Of a stretch of 64,000 nucleotides of DNA, positions 42,085-51,190 are shown piece after piece (the stretch's first letter is position 1; each line of letters starts with the position of its first letter). The DNA lies in NCBI RefSeq assembly GCF_040932435.1, contig NZ_JBFQGA010000006.1, positions 186,001 through 250,000 of the forward strand, in the 5' to 3' direction. Source of the stretch: Kluyvera sp040932435. Lineage in GTDB: Bacteria > Pseudomonadota > Gammaproteobacteria > Enterobacterales > Enterobacteriaceae. Position numbers and translations under genes: made by a program. Under the pieces are notes generated by a model. The model did no database searches. It was not told where the DNA came from and saw nothing but the letters and a program-made list of their open reading frames with translations.

Positions 42085-42342
42085 CGCCAATCTACCCCGC
42101 TGCCTATGAGTCAACCCGCGTCCTGCGATCGAATCCTCTTTTTCACCTGTGATATTGTTCACAAATCACTCATGGCATAACACCAAACACAGCGGGGACT
42201 GATGATGATTTTGATCAACAAAATCCGTAACGCTTCAACAAAAATGACAAAACACCTGAATCCATTCAGCCTGCGTGACATTCATACGAGTAATGATTCA
42301 GGGCTAATATAAAATCCTTTAAACGGCGAAGGTTTTAGCGAA

Positions 42343-42696
42343 TCAGAAGGTTAACACCTTGTCTGCTGCCAGCGTCCATTGCGCCAGTTCAACCAGCGTG
42401 CCAATTTCAACACCGTCAATCAATGGCAGCGCGCTGATGCCGCGTCCGTCGGTGCAGGTCTTACACAGCTTCACCGGAACGCCTTGGGCGGTGAGGATCT
42501 CCAGCATCTGCTGAATATTGTAACCTTCAGCCGGTTTTTGCCCGCGTAGGCCTGCCGTCACTGCGTCAGACATTAAAAATAGCTGCAGCTGCAAATCATC
42601 TTGCTGCTCGCGCAGGGCAATGGCTAAACGCAGGCTATTGAACAAAGACTCGCTGCCGTAAGCAGCACCGTTGGCGATAATGACGATACGTTGCAT
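42343..42696 (-). CDS. ychN: DsrE-like protein YchN
   Basis: A 117-aa protein close to E. coli YchN over its whole length. It has the DsrE/F fold pattern VIIANGAAYGSESLFNSLRL and the conserved Cys pair in KLCKTCTDGRGI, suggesting a sulfur-relay or redox role. YchN forms hexamers in E. coli; physiological role not known. Divergent from nasR by 74 bp. Confidence 0.95.
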   Translation of the reverse strand: MQRIVIIANGAAYGSESLFNSLRLAIALREQQDDLQLQLFLMSDAVTAGLRGQKPAEGYNIQQMLEILTAQGVPVKLCKTCTDGRGISALPLIDGVEIGTLVELAQWTLAADKVLTF

Positions 42697-42770
42697 CTGA
42701 ACTCCTTTAAGGCACGGTTATTGCTAGACGTTAGGACTATCGGTAAGAAAATCCTATAACGGGAGAGCGC

Positions 42771-43979
42771 ATGATAAACCGTGAAGATGAGACACCCGGC
42801 GCTATCGAGTGGTTTCGTTACGCGCGTCAGGTGCAAAAAGAGCAGCTCCATCAGCTCGCACAGCAGGGGCAACTGGTGAGCCAGTTAAGCCACGTGGTGC
42901 ATATGTTACAGTGTGAGCGGGGTGCATCCAACATCTGGTTGTGTTCCGAAGGACGATTATATGGCGCAGAGCGTCGCGCGGCCGCGGCCCTAGTGGATGA
43001 GCAAACGCGTAGCCTGCTGAGCCTGCTGCTGCCGCAATTTTTACCCGCAGCCAGCGGTTTGTGCCAGCGAATCGCCCGTGCGGTGTGGTCGCTAGAACAG
43101 CTGCCGGCCCTGCGCGAGAAAGTGGGCGCATTACATATAAGCCCTGAGACCGCCACCGACCAGTTCAGCCGCACCATCCGCCATCTGCTTAATATCATTC
43201 CTCAGCTCAATGACAGCATCGATGACCCTACGCTTGCCGGACGGCTGGTGGCGCTTTACAGCTTTATGCAGGGCAAAGAGCTGGTGGGCCAGGAGCGAGC
43301 GCTAGGCGCGCAGGGGTTTGCCCAAGGCGATTTCAGCGATGAACTGCGTCAGCGGCTGGTTGATAGAATTGATGGGCAGCAACCCTGCTTTGACAGCTTC
43401 TTAACGCTGGCGAGCGGCCCGCTGAAGATGCTGTTTTTTACCGAATGTCAGGCGAACATTGCCATCGAACAGCTGCGGCGTATCGCCTGTACCCGCAAAC
43501 CGACGGCCGATGGTGGGGAGAGCGCACTGCACTGGTTTACGCTGCAAACCCAGCGGCTAGAGCAGATGCGCGGGCTTGAAGAGCTGTTGATTGGCGAACT
43601 CATGTCCGCCGTCGACGTTCTTTTACAGGAGGAAAGCGAACCAGCCCCGACTTTTGACGATCCGGTTGGCGACACTCTCGTGCTGCACCTGGACCGGCAG
43701 TTACTGCCGTTGGTCCGCCAGCAGGCGCACGAACTGGAGCAACTCTCCAGTCAGTTGGCCTCGCTAAAAGACACGCTGGAAGAGCGGCGGTTAATTGATA
43801 AAGCCAAAAGCATTCTAATGACCCATCGACAGATGAATGAGGAACAGGCGTGGCACTGTCTGCGCAAGATGGCGATGGATAAAAATCAGCGGATGGTGGA
43901 GATAGCCCGGGCGCTGCTGGCAGTTAAATCGTTATGGCAAAGCGAGCCGGAGACGCCGTTGCACAATCACCGGGCATGA
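42771..43979 (+). CDS. nasR: Nitrate/nitrite-responsive antiterminator NasR
   Basis: A 402-aa RNA-binding regulator. The N-terminal 290 residues form the NIT domain that senses nitrate and nitrite (QLSHVVHMLQCERGASNIWL, ALYSFMQGKELVGQERALG, FTECQANIAIEQL). The last 70 residues are an ANTAR domain (LASLKDTLEERRLIDKAKSI, LMTHRQMNEEQAWHCLRKMA). With nitrate it binds the two-hexaloop leader just downstream and prevents termination before nasF. GGGAG lies ahead of the ATG. Gene order and leader fit the Klebsiella oxytoca paradigm. Confidence 0.96.
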   Translation: MINREDETPGAIEWFRYARQVQKEQLHQLAQQGQLVSQLSHVVHMLQCERGASNIWLCSEGRLYGAERRAAAALVDEQTRSLLSLLLPQFLPAASGLCQRIARAVWSLEQLPALREKVGALHISPETATDQFSRTIRHLLNIIPQLNDSIDDPTLAGRLVALYSFMQGKELVGQERALGAQGFAQGDFSDELRQRLVDRIDGQQPCFDSFLTLASGPLKMLFFTECQANIAIEQLRRIACTRKPTADGGESALHWFTLQTQRLEQMRGLEELLIGELMSAVDVLLQEESEPAPTFDDPVGDTLVLHLDRQLLPLVRQQAHELEQLSSQLASLKDTLEERRLIDKAKSILMTHRQMNEEQAWHCLRKMAMDKNQRMVEIARALLAVKSLWQSEPETPLHNHRA

Positions 43980-43980
43980 A

Positions 43981-43997
43981 TGCTTTGCTGCGGTGCA
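43981..43997 (+). promoter_or_regulatory. Candidate NtrC binding site
   Basis: TGCTTTGCTGCGGTGCA partly matches the NtrC dyad (TGCAC...GTGCA) about 80 bp upstream of the expected nasF start, the usual enhancer distance. It overlaps the last codons of nasR plus the first spacer bases. Confidence 0.45.
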
Positions 43998-44049
43998 AAA
44001 AGCATGAGTGCCGGTGTAATTTCCCCCTGAAAGTAGGCGATTTCGTACT

Positions 44050-44066
44050 TGGCATCTGATTTGCAT
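44050..44066 (+). promoter_or_regulatory. Sigma54 promoter of the nasF operon
   Basis: TGGCAT-CTGAT-TTGCAT: GG at -24 and GC at -12 with exact spacing to the RpoN consensus. Predicted start is near 44076, which puts the ANTAR hairpins at the very 5' end of the transcript. Fits nitrogen (Ntr) control of nitrate assimilation. Confidence 0.85.
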
Positions 44067-44087
44067 TATTTCTGAAAAGAGACGGTT

Positions 44088-44131
44088 GCGCGCCAATGGC
44101 GGTGCGTGAACCTCGAGGATAAAGGCGTCCT
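44088..44131 (+). ncRNA. Two-hexaloop ANTAR (NasR) target leader
   Basis: P1: GCGCGCC-AATGGC-GGTGCGT (44088-44107). P2: AGGAT-AAAGGC-GTCCT (44116-44131). Both loops are six bases with A at position 1 and G at position 4, the ANTAR rule, with an 8-nt linker. The 3' arm of P2 is shared with the terminator stem, so P2 and terminator exclude each other. Confidence 0.9.
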
Positions 44132-44165
44132 GCAATGCGTAAGCATTGCTGGGCGCTTTTTTTTT
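44125..44165 (+). terminator. nasF leader attenuator
   Basis: GCGTCCTGCAATGC-GTAA-GCATTGCTGGGCGC (one U-U mismatch) followed by nine T. It begins inside the P2 loop, the expected geometry for NasR-controlled antitermination. The nasF ATG is 17 nt further on. Confidence 0.92.
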
Positions 44166-44181
44166 GCATTGGGAGCAAGTT

Positions 44182-45438
44182 ATGGGCGAGACGTTTTCAC
44201 TATCACGGCGGCGGTTATTACAGGCAGGCGCGGCGTTTGGCGGCGCAATGCTGCTGCCGGGCATTATGCAGTCGGCTTGGGCGGCAGGCTCCGATAAGCC
44301 AGAGCTACAAACGGTCAAAGTGGGTTTTATCCCGCTGACCGACTGCGCGCCTTTGGCGATCGCGGCGCTTAAAGGCTTCGATAAAAAGTACGGTATCACG
44401 CTGGTGCCGAGCAAAGAGGCGAGCTGGGCGGCGGTGCGCGACAAGCTGGTTAATGGCGAACTCGACGCGGCGCATATTCTTTACGGCCTGCTGTACGGGC
44501 TGGAGTTGGGCGTGGCCGGTAAACCGCAGCCGATGGCCAACCTGCTGACCCTAAACCGCAATGGACAAGCAATAACGCTGTCCACGGATTTACAACAACA
44601 AGGCGTTACCGACCTTAGCGGTTTGCAAAAGCTCGTGAGCCGCAGCGAACCGGGGGCCTATACCTTCGCCCATACCTTCCCAACCGGCACTCATGCCATG
44701 TGGCTTTATTACTGGCTGGCGAGCGGCGGCATCAACCCGTTTACCGATGTACGTACGGTAGTGGTCCCTCCACCGCAGATGGTCATGAATATGCGTATCG
44801 GCAATATGGTGGGGTTCTGCGTGGGCGAACCTTGGAATGCCCGTGCGATCAATGACCGCATCGGTTTTACCGCCGCCACCAGTCAGGATATCTGGCCGGA
44901 TCATCCGGAAAAAGTGCTCGGTACCCGCCGCGATTGGGTCGAGCAACATCCCAACACTAGCCGCGCCCTCGTCGCCGCGCTGCTCGATGCCGCCCGCTGG
45001 ATTGACGCATCCGACGACAACAAACGCGAAACCGCGCGGATCCTTGCCCAACGCGGCTGGCTGAACACCAAAGAACAGTATCTGACCGGCCGCATGCTTG
45101 GCGCCTACGACAACGGCATCGGGCGTCGCTGGCAGGACGCGCATGCGATTCGCTTTTTCGACCAAGGCGAGGTCAGTTTCCCTTGGCTGTCGGACGGGAT
45201 GTGGTTCTTAACCCAGTTTCGTCGCTGGGGTCTGCTTAAAAGCGACCCGGACTATCTCGCCGTCGCCACGCGTATTAACCGTATCGACGTTTGGAAAGAA
45301 GCCGCGCAGGCGGTGGGGGGAATTACTGCCCCTACGCAAACGATGCGCAGCAGCAAATTGATAGATGGTTCTATTTGGACCGGAGCCGATCCCGCCGGGT
45401 ACGCCCGCAGTTTCGCCATTCAACGTTTGGGGGCATGA
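44182..45438 (+). CDS. nasF: Nitrate ABC transporter substrate-binding protein NasF
   Basis: A 418-aa periplasmic nitrate/nitrite-binding protein. Start at the ATG at 44182 with GGGAG ahead; an earlier in-frame ATG lies inside the terminator. Twin-arginine signal SRRRLLQAGAAFGG followed by a hydrophobic stretch and an AxA-type site near SAWAAG, so it is probably Tat-exported. Body matches NrtA/CmpA type: VGFIPLTDCAPLAIAALKGF, ASWAAVRDKLVNGELDAAH, TFPTGTHAMWLYYWLASGGI. First gene of nasFEDCBA. Confidence 0.95.
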   Translation: MGETFSLSRRRLLQAGAAFGGAMLLPGIMQSAWAAGSDKPELQTVKVGFIPLTDCAPLAIAALKGFDKKYGITLVPSKEASWAAVRDKLVNGELDAAHILYGLLYGLELGVAGKPQPMANLLTLNRNGQAITLSTDLQQQGVTDLSGLQKLVSRSEPGAYTFAHTFPTGTHAMWLYYWLASGGINPFTDVRTVVVPPPQMVMNMRIGNMVGFCVGEPWNARAINDRIGFTAATSQDIWPDHPEKVLGTRRDWVEQHPNTSRALVAALLDAARWIDASDDNKRETARILAQRGWLNTKEQYLTGRMLGAYDNGIGRRWQDAHAIRFFDQGEVSFPWLSDGMWFLTQFRRWGLLKSDPDYLAVATRINRIDVWKEAAQAVGGITAPTQTMRSSKLIDGSIWTGADPAGYARSFAIQRLGA

Positions 45439-45439
45439 G

Positions 45440-46315
45440 ATGAAAACGAAAAACGCTATTGTCAACGCGCCGGCACCGGCAGGTGAAGTGATCACGCTGC
45501 CGCCGGTTCAGGTTCGCCGTAGGTCGCCGGCATTCAAGCGCCACCTGCGAATGCTGGCCGAGCGCGCCATTCCGGCGCTGCTGGGGCTGGGGCTGCTGGT
45601 GCTGGCCTGGCAGTTGGCCGCAGTGAACAGTAAAGGCTTTCCAACGCCGCTCAGCACACTGGATTCGGCGTTAACGCTGTTCGCTGATCCGTTCTACAAC
45701 AACGGTCCGAACGATGTCGGGGTCGGCTGGAACGTGCTGGCCTCATTGCAGCGCGTGGCGGTGGGCTTTGGGTTGGCGGCGCTGGTGGGGATCCCGCTGG
45801 GCTTTCTGATTGGCCGCTTTACCTTTGCCTCTCGCATGTTTACGCCGCTCATCGCGCTGCTGCGCCCGGTCAGCCCGCTGGCCTGGCTGCCGATTGGCCT
45901 GCTGCTGTTTCAAAAAGCTGAGCCAGCGTCGAGCTGGACCATTTTTATCTGCTCTATCTGGCCGATGGTGATTAACACCGCCGAAGGGGTCAAGCGTATC
46001 CCGCAGGACTATCTCAACGTGGCGCGCGTGCTGCAGCTCTCCGAATGGACGGTGATGCGCAAAATCCTCTTCCCAGCGGTGCTGCCCTCGGTGCTTACCG
46101 GCGTACGCCTGTCCATCGGCATTGCCTGGCTGGTGATTGTGGCGGCGGAAATGCTCACCGGCGGGTTGGGGATCGGTTTTTGGATCTGGAACGAGTGGAA
46201 CAACCTCAACGTCGAAAACATCCTGATTGCCATTGTGATAATCGGCGTCGTGGGCCTGCTCTTGGAGCAAGGGTTGATGCTGATTGCGCGTCGTTTTAGC
46301 TGGCAGGATAAGTGA
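45440..46315 (+). CDS. nasE: Nitrate ABC transporter permease NasE
   Basis: A 291-aa BPD-type permease. Started at the ATG at 45440, 1 nt after the nasF stop. A cytoplasmic basic N terminus (VRRRSPAFKRHL) precedes six or so membrane helices; the EAA-loop-like motif is RVLQLSEWTVMRKILFPAVL followed by PSVLTGVRLSIGIAWLVIVA. NrtB family. Confidence 0.95.
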   Translation: MKTKNAIVNAPAPAGEVITLPPVQVRRRSPAFKRHLRMLAERAIPALLGLGLLVLAWQLAAVNSKGFPTPLSTLDSALTLFADPFYNNGPNDVGVGWNVLASLQRVAVGFGLAALVGIPLGFLIGRFTFASRMFTPLIALLRPVSPLAWLPIGLLLFQKAEPASSWTIFICSIWPMVINTAEGVKRIPQDYLNVARVLQLSEWTVMRKILFPAVLPSVLTGVRLSIGIAWLVIVAAEMLTGGLGIGFWIWNEWNNLNVENILIAIVIIGVVGLLLEQGLMLIARRFSWQDK

Positions 46316-46325
46316 GGAAAGAGCA

Positions 46326-47114
46326 ATGAAACCATTAATTCAGGTACAGGCTGTGAGCCAGCGTTTTAACACCGCCAGCGGTGAGTTTCTGGCGCTGCAA
46401 GACGTCTCCTTTGATATCCATGAAGGGGAGACCGTCAGTCTTATCGGTCACTCTGGCTGCGGTAAATCAACGCTGCTCAACCTCATAGCCGGCATTACGC
46501 TGCCAAGCGAAGGCGGGCTTATTTGCGATAACCGCGAAATCGCCGGCCCTGGTCCAGACAGAGCCGTGGTATTTCAAAACCATTCGCTACTGCCTTGGTT
46601 GAGCTGCTTTGAAAACGTGGCGCTGGCGGTTGACCACGTCTTCAAACGCGCCATGAGCAAAGCGGAGCGCCGGGAGTGGATTGAGCACAATCTTGACCGC
46701 GTACAAATGGGGCACGCCATGCATAAACGCCCTGGCGAAATCTCCGGTGGCATGAAGCAGCGTGTGGGCATTGCTAGGGCGCTGGCGATGAAACCCAAGG
46801 TGCTGCTGATGGATGAACCTTTCGGCGCGCTGGATGCGCTGACCCGCGCGCATCTGCAGGATTCGGTAATGCAAATACAGCAGTCGCTGAACACCACCAT
46901 CGTGTTGATAACTCATGATGTTGATGAGGCGGTGCTGCTCTCGGATCGTGTGATGATGATGACCAACGGCCCGGCGGCGACCGTCGGTGAAATTCTCAAC
47001 GTTAATTTACCGCGCCCGCGCAATCGGGTCGCGCTGGCCGATGACAGCCGTTATCACCACCTGCGTCAGCAGATCCTCCATTTCCTTTATGAAAAACAGC
47101 CGAAAGCGGCATAA
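46326..47114 (+). CDS. nasD: Nitrate ABC transporter ATPase NasD
   Basis: A 262-aa ABC ATPase. Walker A GHSGCGKST, signature EISGGMKQRVGIARAL, Walker B LLMDEPFGALDAL, and switch His in LITHDVDEA. Its Q-loop is FQNHSLLPW. Energises NasE for nitrate uptake. Start at the ATG at 46326; in-frame sequence upstream belongs to nasE's coding region. Confidence 0.96.
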   Translation: MKPLIQVQAVSQRFNTASGEFLALQDVSFDIHEGETVSLIGHSGCGKSTLLNLIAGITLPSEGGLICDNREIAGPGPDRAVVFQNHSLLPWLSCFENVALAVDHVFKRAMSKAERREWIEHNLDRVQMGHAMHKRPGEISGGMKQRVGIARALAMKPKVLLMDEPFGALDALTRAHLQDSVMQIQQSLNTTIVLITHDVDEAVLLSDRVMMMTNGPAATVGEILNVNLPRPRNRVALADDSRYHHLRQQILHFLYEKQPKAA

Positions 47115-47125
47115 GGGGCGGGTGT

Positions 47126-50100
47126 ATGCGGAAACTGGTGATGATTGGCAACGGTATGGCGGCAACCCGGCTAGCAGAAACGTTGGTCGCCAAAGCCCCC
47201 GGCGCATTTGCGATAACCATTATCGGTGAGGAACCGCATCCGGCCTATAACCGCATTCAACTGTCGCCCGTGTTAGGCGGCGAAAAGAGCTTCGTCCAAA
47301 CACTGCTGCACCCCGAGGCGTGGTACGCCGAGCACGATATCTGCCTGTGCTGTGGTGAAACCGTGCTGGCGGTGGATACCACGGCGCGGCAGGTGCTTAC
47401 CACCCGCCGCGAACTGGCATGGGATGAACTGGTGTTCACCTGCGGATCGCAGGCCTTTTTACCGCCGCTACCCGGCATCGACCTAGCGCACGTTTTCGCC
47501 TTTCGCACCATCAATGATGTGGAGGCCATTCTGGCGGCGGCAGGGGACACGGTGGTGATTGGTGGCGGTGTATTAGGCGTGGAAGCCGCGGCTGCGCTAC
47601 GACGAAAAGGTGACAATGTCACTATTATTCATCGTGGCGATCGCCTGATGGAACAGCAGGTGGATGAGCAGGCTGGTGTGCTCCTCGTCCAGCGGCTGGC
47701 TGAACGTGGGATTGCTTGCGAACTCAACGCCGCCATTAGCCAGATAACACCGCAAGAGGTGGTGCTTAGCGATGGGCGAGAAATTCCGGCTACTCGTGTG
47801 GTGATGGCAACCGGCGTGCGGCCAAATATTACGCTGGCGCAGAGCGCAGGCGTTGCCTGTCAGCGCGGCATTATCGTCAACCGCCAGCTTGCCACGGCAA
47901 TCCCCGGGGTAAGCGCGATTGGCGAATGCTGCGAGATAGAGGGACAAACTTTTGGCCTGGTCGCCCCCTGTCTACAGCAGGCGGATGTACTGGCAGCACG
48001 CCTTGCCGGTGAACCGATAGCGGACTTTCAGGGCGAAGAGTGCGGCACGCGCCTGAAGGTGACCGGCATCGAGCTCTTTAGCGCCGGGCAGGTTCAGGCA
48101 AAGGATGAGGATGAACGATGGTGTTCCTTTGATCCTCTGACCGGGCACTACCGCCGTCTACTGGTGCGCGACGGACAACTCACCGGCGTGCTGCTGCTTG
48201 GCGATTGCGCCAGCGCGGCAACTTTTACCGATTTACTTCACACCACGCAGCCTGCACAAGCGGGTTGGATCTTTGACCAATTCACGACGCAGCCGACGGC
48301 TGCAGGAACGCAAACCATGACAAAATTAACGCTAGCGGTGGTTGGACACGGGATGGTTGGCCACCATTTTCTTGAGCAGTGCGTGAGTCGTAACCTACAC
48401 AAGCAGTATCAAATTGTGGTCTTTGGCGAGGAGCGCTACGGCGCCTATGACCGAGTGCATTTGTCGGAATACTTTGCCGGACGCAGCGCTGATTCGTTAT
48501 CGCTGGTGGCAGAAAACTTCTTTGCCGACAACGGCATTGAACTGCGGCTATCGCAGCCGGTAACCGCCATCGATACCGAGGCGCGCCTGATCCGCGACGC
48601 CGAGGGGCACGAGCTGCACTGGGATAAACTGGTGCTCGCCACCGGCTCTTATCCGTTTGTGCCACCGATCCCCGGGAACTCTCTGCCTGGCTGCTTCGTC
48701 TACCGCACCCTTGACGACCTTGATGCTATCGCGGCTTTTGCGAAGACCGCTACGCGCGGCGTGGTGATTGGTGGTGGTCTGCTGGGGCTGGAGGCGGCGA
48801 ACGCGCTGCGCCAGCTGGGGCTTTCGACGCAGGTGGTGGAGTTCGCGCCCAATCTGATGGCCGTGCAGCTTGATAACGGCGGTGCGGCGATGCTGCGTGA
48901 GAAAATCAGTGAATTGGGTGTCGGCGTCCACACCGGCAAGGCCACCACCGCCATGACACAAACGGCAAATGGACTGCTGCTGAACTTTGCCGACGGCGGC
49001 AGCCTAGAGACCGATATGGTGGTGTTTTCGGCCGGTATCCGTCCACAGGATGCGCTGGCGCGCACCAGCGGGCTGGCCCTTGGCGAACGCGGCGGCATTG
49101 TGATTGATAACCAGTGCCATACCTCTGAAGAGGATATTTTTGCCATTGGTGAATGCGCGCTGTGGGATAACAAAATTTACGGACTGGTGGCGCCCGGCTA
49201 CCAGATGGCGCGGGTCGCAGCCGGTGTGCTGGCGGGAGAAGACAGCGCGTTTAGCGGCGCGGATATGAGCACCAAACTCAAGCTATTGGGTGTCGACGTG
49301 GCTTCATTTGGTGATGCGCAAGGGCGCACTGCGGGCTGCCAGAGCTATCAGTGGATCCACGGCCCAGAGCAAGTCTACAAAAAAATCGTCGTCAGCAGCG
49401 ACGGCAAAAAATTGCTTGGTGGCGTGCTGGTGGGCGATGCCAGTGATTACGCCACGCTATTACAGATGATGCTTAACGATATTGCACTGCCGTCACGACC
49501 TGAGTCGCTGATCCTCCCAGCGCTGGAAGGCAGCGCGCCCAAAGCGTTGGGGGTTGCGGCACTGCCGGACAGCGCACAGATTTGCTCCTGTCATAACGTT
49601 AGCAAAGGGGATATCTGCCAGGCGGTTGTCACGGGGGCTACCAGCATTGGCGCAATTAAAAGCTGCACCAAAGCGGCGACGGGCTGCGGCGGCTGTAGCG
49701 CGCTGGTCAAACAGGTCATGGAATATCAGTTGGCGCAGCAGGGCGTGGAGGTCAAAAAAGATATCTGCGAACACTTCGCCTATTCGCGCCAAGAACTCTA
49801 TCACCTGGTGAGGGTAAACCGTATTCACACCTTCGAACAGCTGATGAACCGTTATGGACAGGGCGACGGTTGCGAAATCTGCAAACCGCTAGTGGGCTCG
49901 ATATTGGCATCATGCTGGAACGAGTACCTGCTAAAACCCGCGCACTTGCCGCTGCAAGACACCAACGATCGCTATTTTGCCAATATCCAGAAGGACGGTA
50001 CTTATTCGATTGTCCCGCGCATGCCGGCAGGTGAAGTGACTCCGGATGGGCTTATCGCTATCGGGCATATCGCCAAACGCTACTCGCTGTACAGCAAAAT

Positions 50101-51190
50101 TACCGGCGGTCAGCGCATCGATCTTTTTGGCGCACGGCTCGAACAGCTGCCGGAAATCTGGCGTGAGCTACTGGCGGCGGGTTTTGAAACCGGGCACGCC
50201 TACGGCAAATCGCTGCGGACGGTGAAATCCTGCGTCGGCTCCACCTGGTGTCGCTACGGCGTGCAAGATTCCACCAGGCTGGCTGTCACCCTCGAGCATC
50301 GTTACAAAGGGCTGCGCGCGCCGCATAAAATTAAAATGGCGGTCTCCGGCTGCACCCGCGAATGTGCCGAAGCGCAGAGCAAAGACGTGGGTGTGATTGC
50401 CACAGATAAGGGCTGGAACCTCTATCTGTGCGGCAACGGCGGGATGAAGCCGCGCCATGCCGATCTGTTTGCCAGCGATCTCGACGATGCCACCTTGCTG
50501 CGTACTGTCGATCGTTTCCTGATGTTTTACATTCGAACTGCCGATCGCCTGCAGCGCACCAGTACCTGGATGGACAATCTGCAAGGGGGAATTGAATACC
50601 TCAAAAGCGTGATCCTCGATGACTCGCTGGGCATCGGCGAAGAGTTGGAGCAGGAGATGGCGCGGGTTATCGACAGCTACCAGTGCGAATGGCAGACCAC
50701 CTTAAACGATCCGCAGCGTCTGGCGCTGTTCCGCTCGTTCGTGAATAGCGATAGCCCGGATGAAGCCGTGGTTCGCCAGCCGGTACGCGGACAGCCGCAG
50801 CTGGCACCGGTAACAGCGCTCCCGGCCTTGGCTGGCAGCAAAAAACCGTGGCAGGCGGTCTGTTCCATTGACGCCATTCCTCCGCAGGCGGGGATCGGCG
50901 CGCGCCTTGGCGAGATGCAAATCGCGTTGTTCCGCTTAAATGACAAAGTGTATGCGCTGGATAATCAGGAGCCGGGCAGCCAGGCCAATGTGCTCTCACG
51001 TGGATTACTGGGCGATGCTGACGGCGAACCGATGGTTATCTCCCCGCTGTATAAACAGCGCATCCGCCTGCGTGACGGACGCTTGTGCGAGAGCGGCGAA
51101 CAGGTCGTGCGAGCGTGGCCGGTGAAAATTGAAGACGGCAAAGTGTGGGTTGGCAACCAGGCGCTGGTGATGCGCGCGGAGGCATCATGA
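47126..51190 (+). CDS. nasB: Continuous NasC-NasB frame: reductase electron-transfer module plus assimilatory nitrite reductase
   Basis: A 1354-codon frame without a stop. Residues 1-397 are NasC-like, an FAD/NAD oxidoreductase (IGNGMAATRLAE; VVIGGGVLGVEAAAALRRKG) that passes NADH electrons to NasA. Residue 398 is a Met at 48317 with AGGA 9 nt ahead, and from there a 957-aa NasB (NirB-like) follows. NasB has FAD site VVGHGMVGHHFLE, NAD site VVIGGGLLGLEAANALRQLG, and BFD-like Fe-S cysteines near 818-860 (CSCHNVSKGDIC, CGGC). Siroheme-Fe4S4 ligands lie near 1035-1078 (SCVGSTWC, SGCTREC), and a NirD/Rieske-like domain at 1241-1345 lacks the Rieske Cys/His. Either a fusion enzyme or NasC plus internally initiated NasB. 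Confidence 0.9.
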   Translation: MRKLVMIGNGMAATRLAETLVAKAPGAFAITIIGEEPHPAYNRIQLSPVLGGEKSFVQTLLHPEAWYAEHDICLCCGETVLAVDTTARQVLTTRRELAWDELVFTCGSQAFLPPLPGIDLAHVFAFRTINDVEAILAAAGDTVVIGGGVLGVEAAAALRRKGDNVTIIHRGDRLMEQQVDEQAGVLLVQRLAERGIACELNAAISQITPQEVVLSDGREIPATRVVMATGVRPNITLAQSAGVACQRGIIVNRQLATAIPGVSAIGECCEIEGQTFGLVAPCLQQADVLAARLAGEPIADFQGEECGTRLKVTGIELFSAGQVQAKDEDERWCSFDPLTGHYRRLLVRDGQLTGVLLLGDCASAATFTDLLHTTQPAQAGWIFDQFTTQPTAAGTQTMTKLTLAVVGHGMVGHHFLEQCVSRNLHKQYQIVVFGEERYGAYDRVHLSEYFAGRSADSLSLVAENFFADNGIELRLSQPVTAIDTEARLIRDAEGHELHWDKLVLATGSYPFVPPIPGNSLPGCFVYRTLDDLDAIAAFAKTATRGVVIGGGLLGLEAANALRQLGLSTQVVEFAPNLMAVQLDNGGAAMLREKISELGVGVHTGKATTAMTQTANGLLLNFADGGSLETDMVVFSAGIRPQDALARTSGLALGERGGIVIDNQCHTSEEDIFAIGECALWDNKIYGLVAPGYQMARVAAGVLAGEDSAFSGADMSTKLKLLGVDVASFGDAQGRTAGCQSYQWIHGPEQVYKKIVVSSDGKKLLGGVLVGDASDYATLLQMMLNDIALPSRPESLILPALEGSAPKALGVAALPDSAQICSCHNVSKGDICQAVVTGATSIGAIKSCTKAATGCGGCSALVKQVMEYQLAQQGVEVKKDICEHFAYSRQELYHLVRVNRIHTFEQLMNRYGQGDGCEICKPLVGSILASCWNEYLLKPAHLPLQDTNDRYFANIQKDGTYSIVPRMPAGEVTPDGLIAIGHIAKRYSLYSKITGGQRIDLFGARLEQLPEIWRELLAAGFETGHAYGKSLRTVKSCVGSTWCRYGVQDSTRLAVTLEHRYKGLRAPHKIKMAVSGCTRECAEAQSKDVGVIATDKGWNLYLCGNGGMKPRHADLFASDLDDATLLRTVDRFLMFYIRTADRLQRTSTWMDNLQGGIEYLKSVILDDSLGIGEELEQEMARVIDSYQCEWQTTLNDPQRLALFRSFVNSDSPDEAVVRQPVRGQPQLAPVTALPALAGSKKPWQAVCSIDAIPPQAGIGARLGEMQIALFRLNDKVYALDNQEPGSQANVLSRGLLGDADGEPMVISPLYKQRIRLRDGRLCESGEQVVRAWPVKIEDGKVWVGNQALVMRAEAS

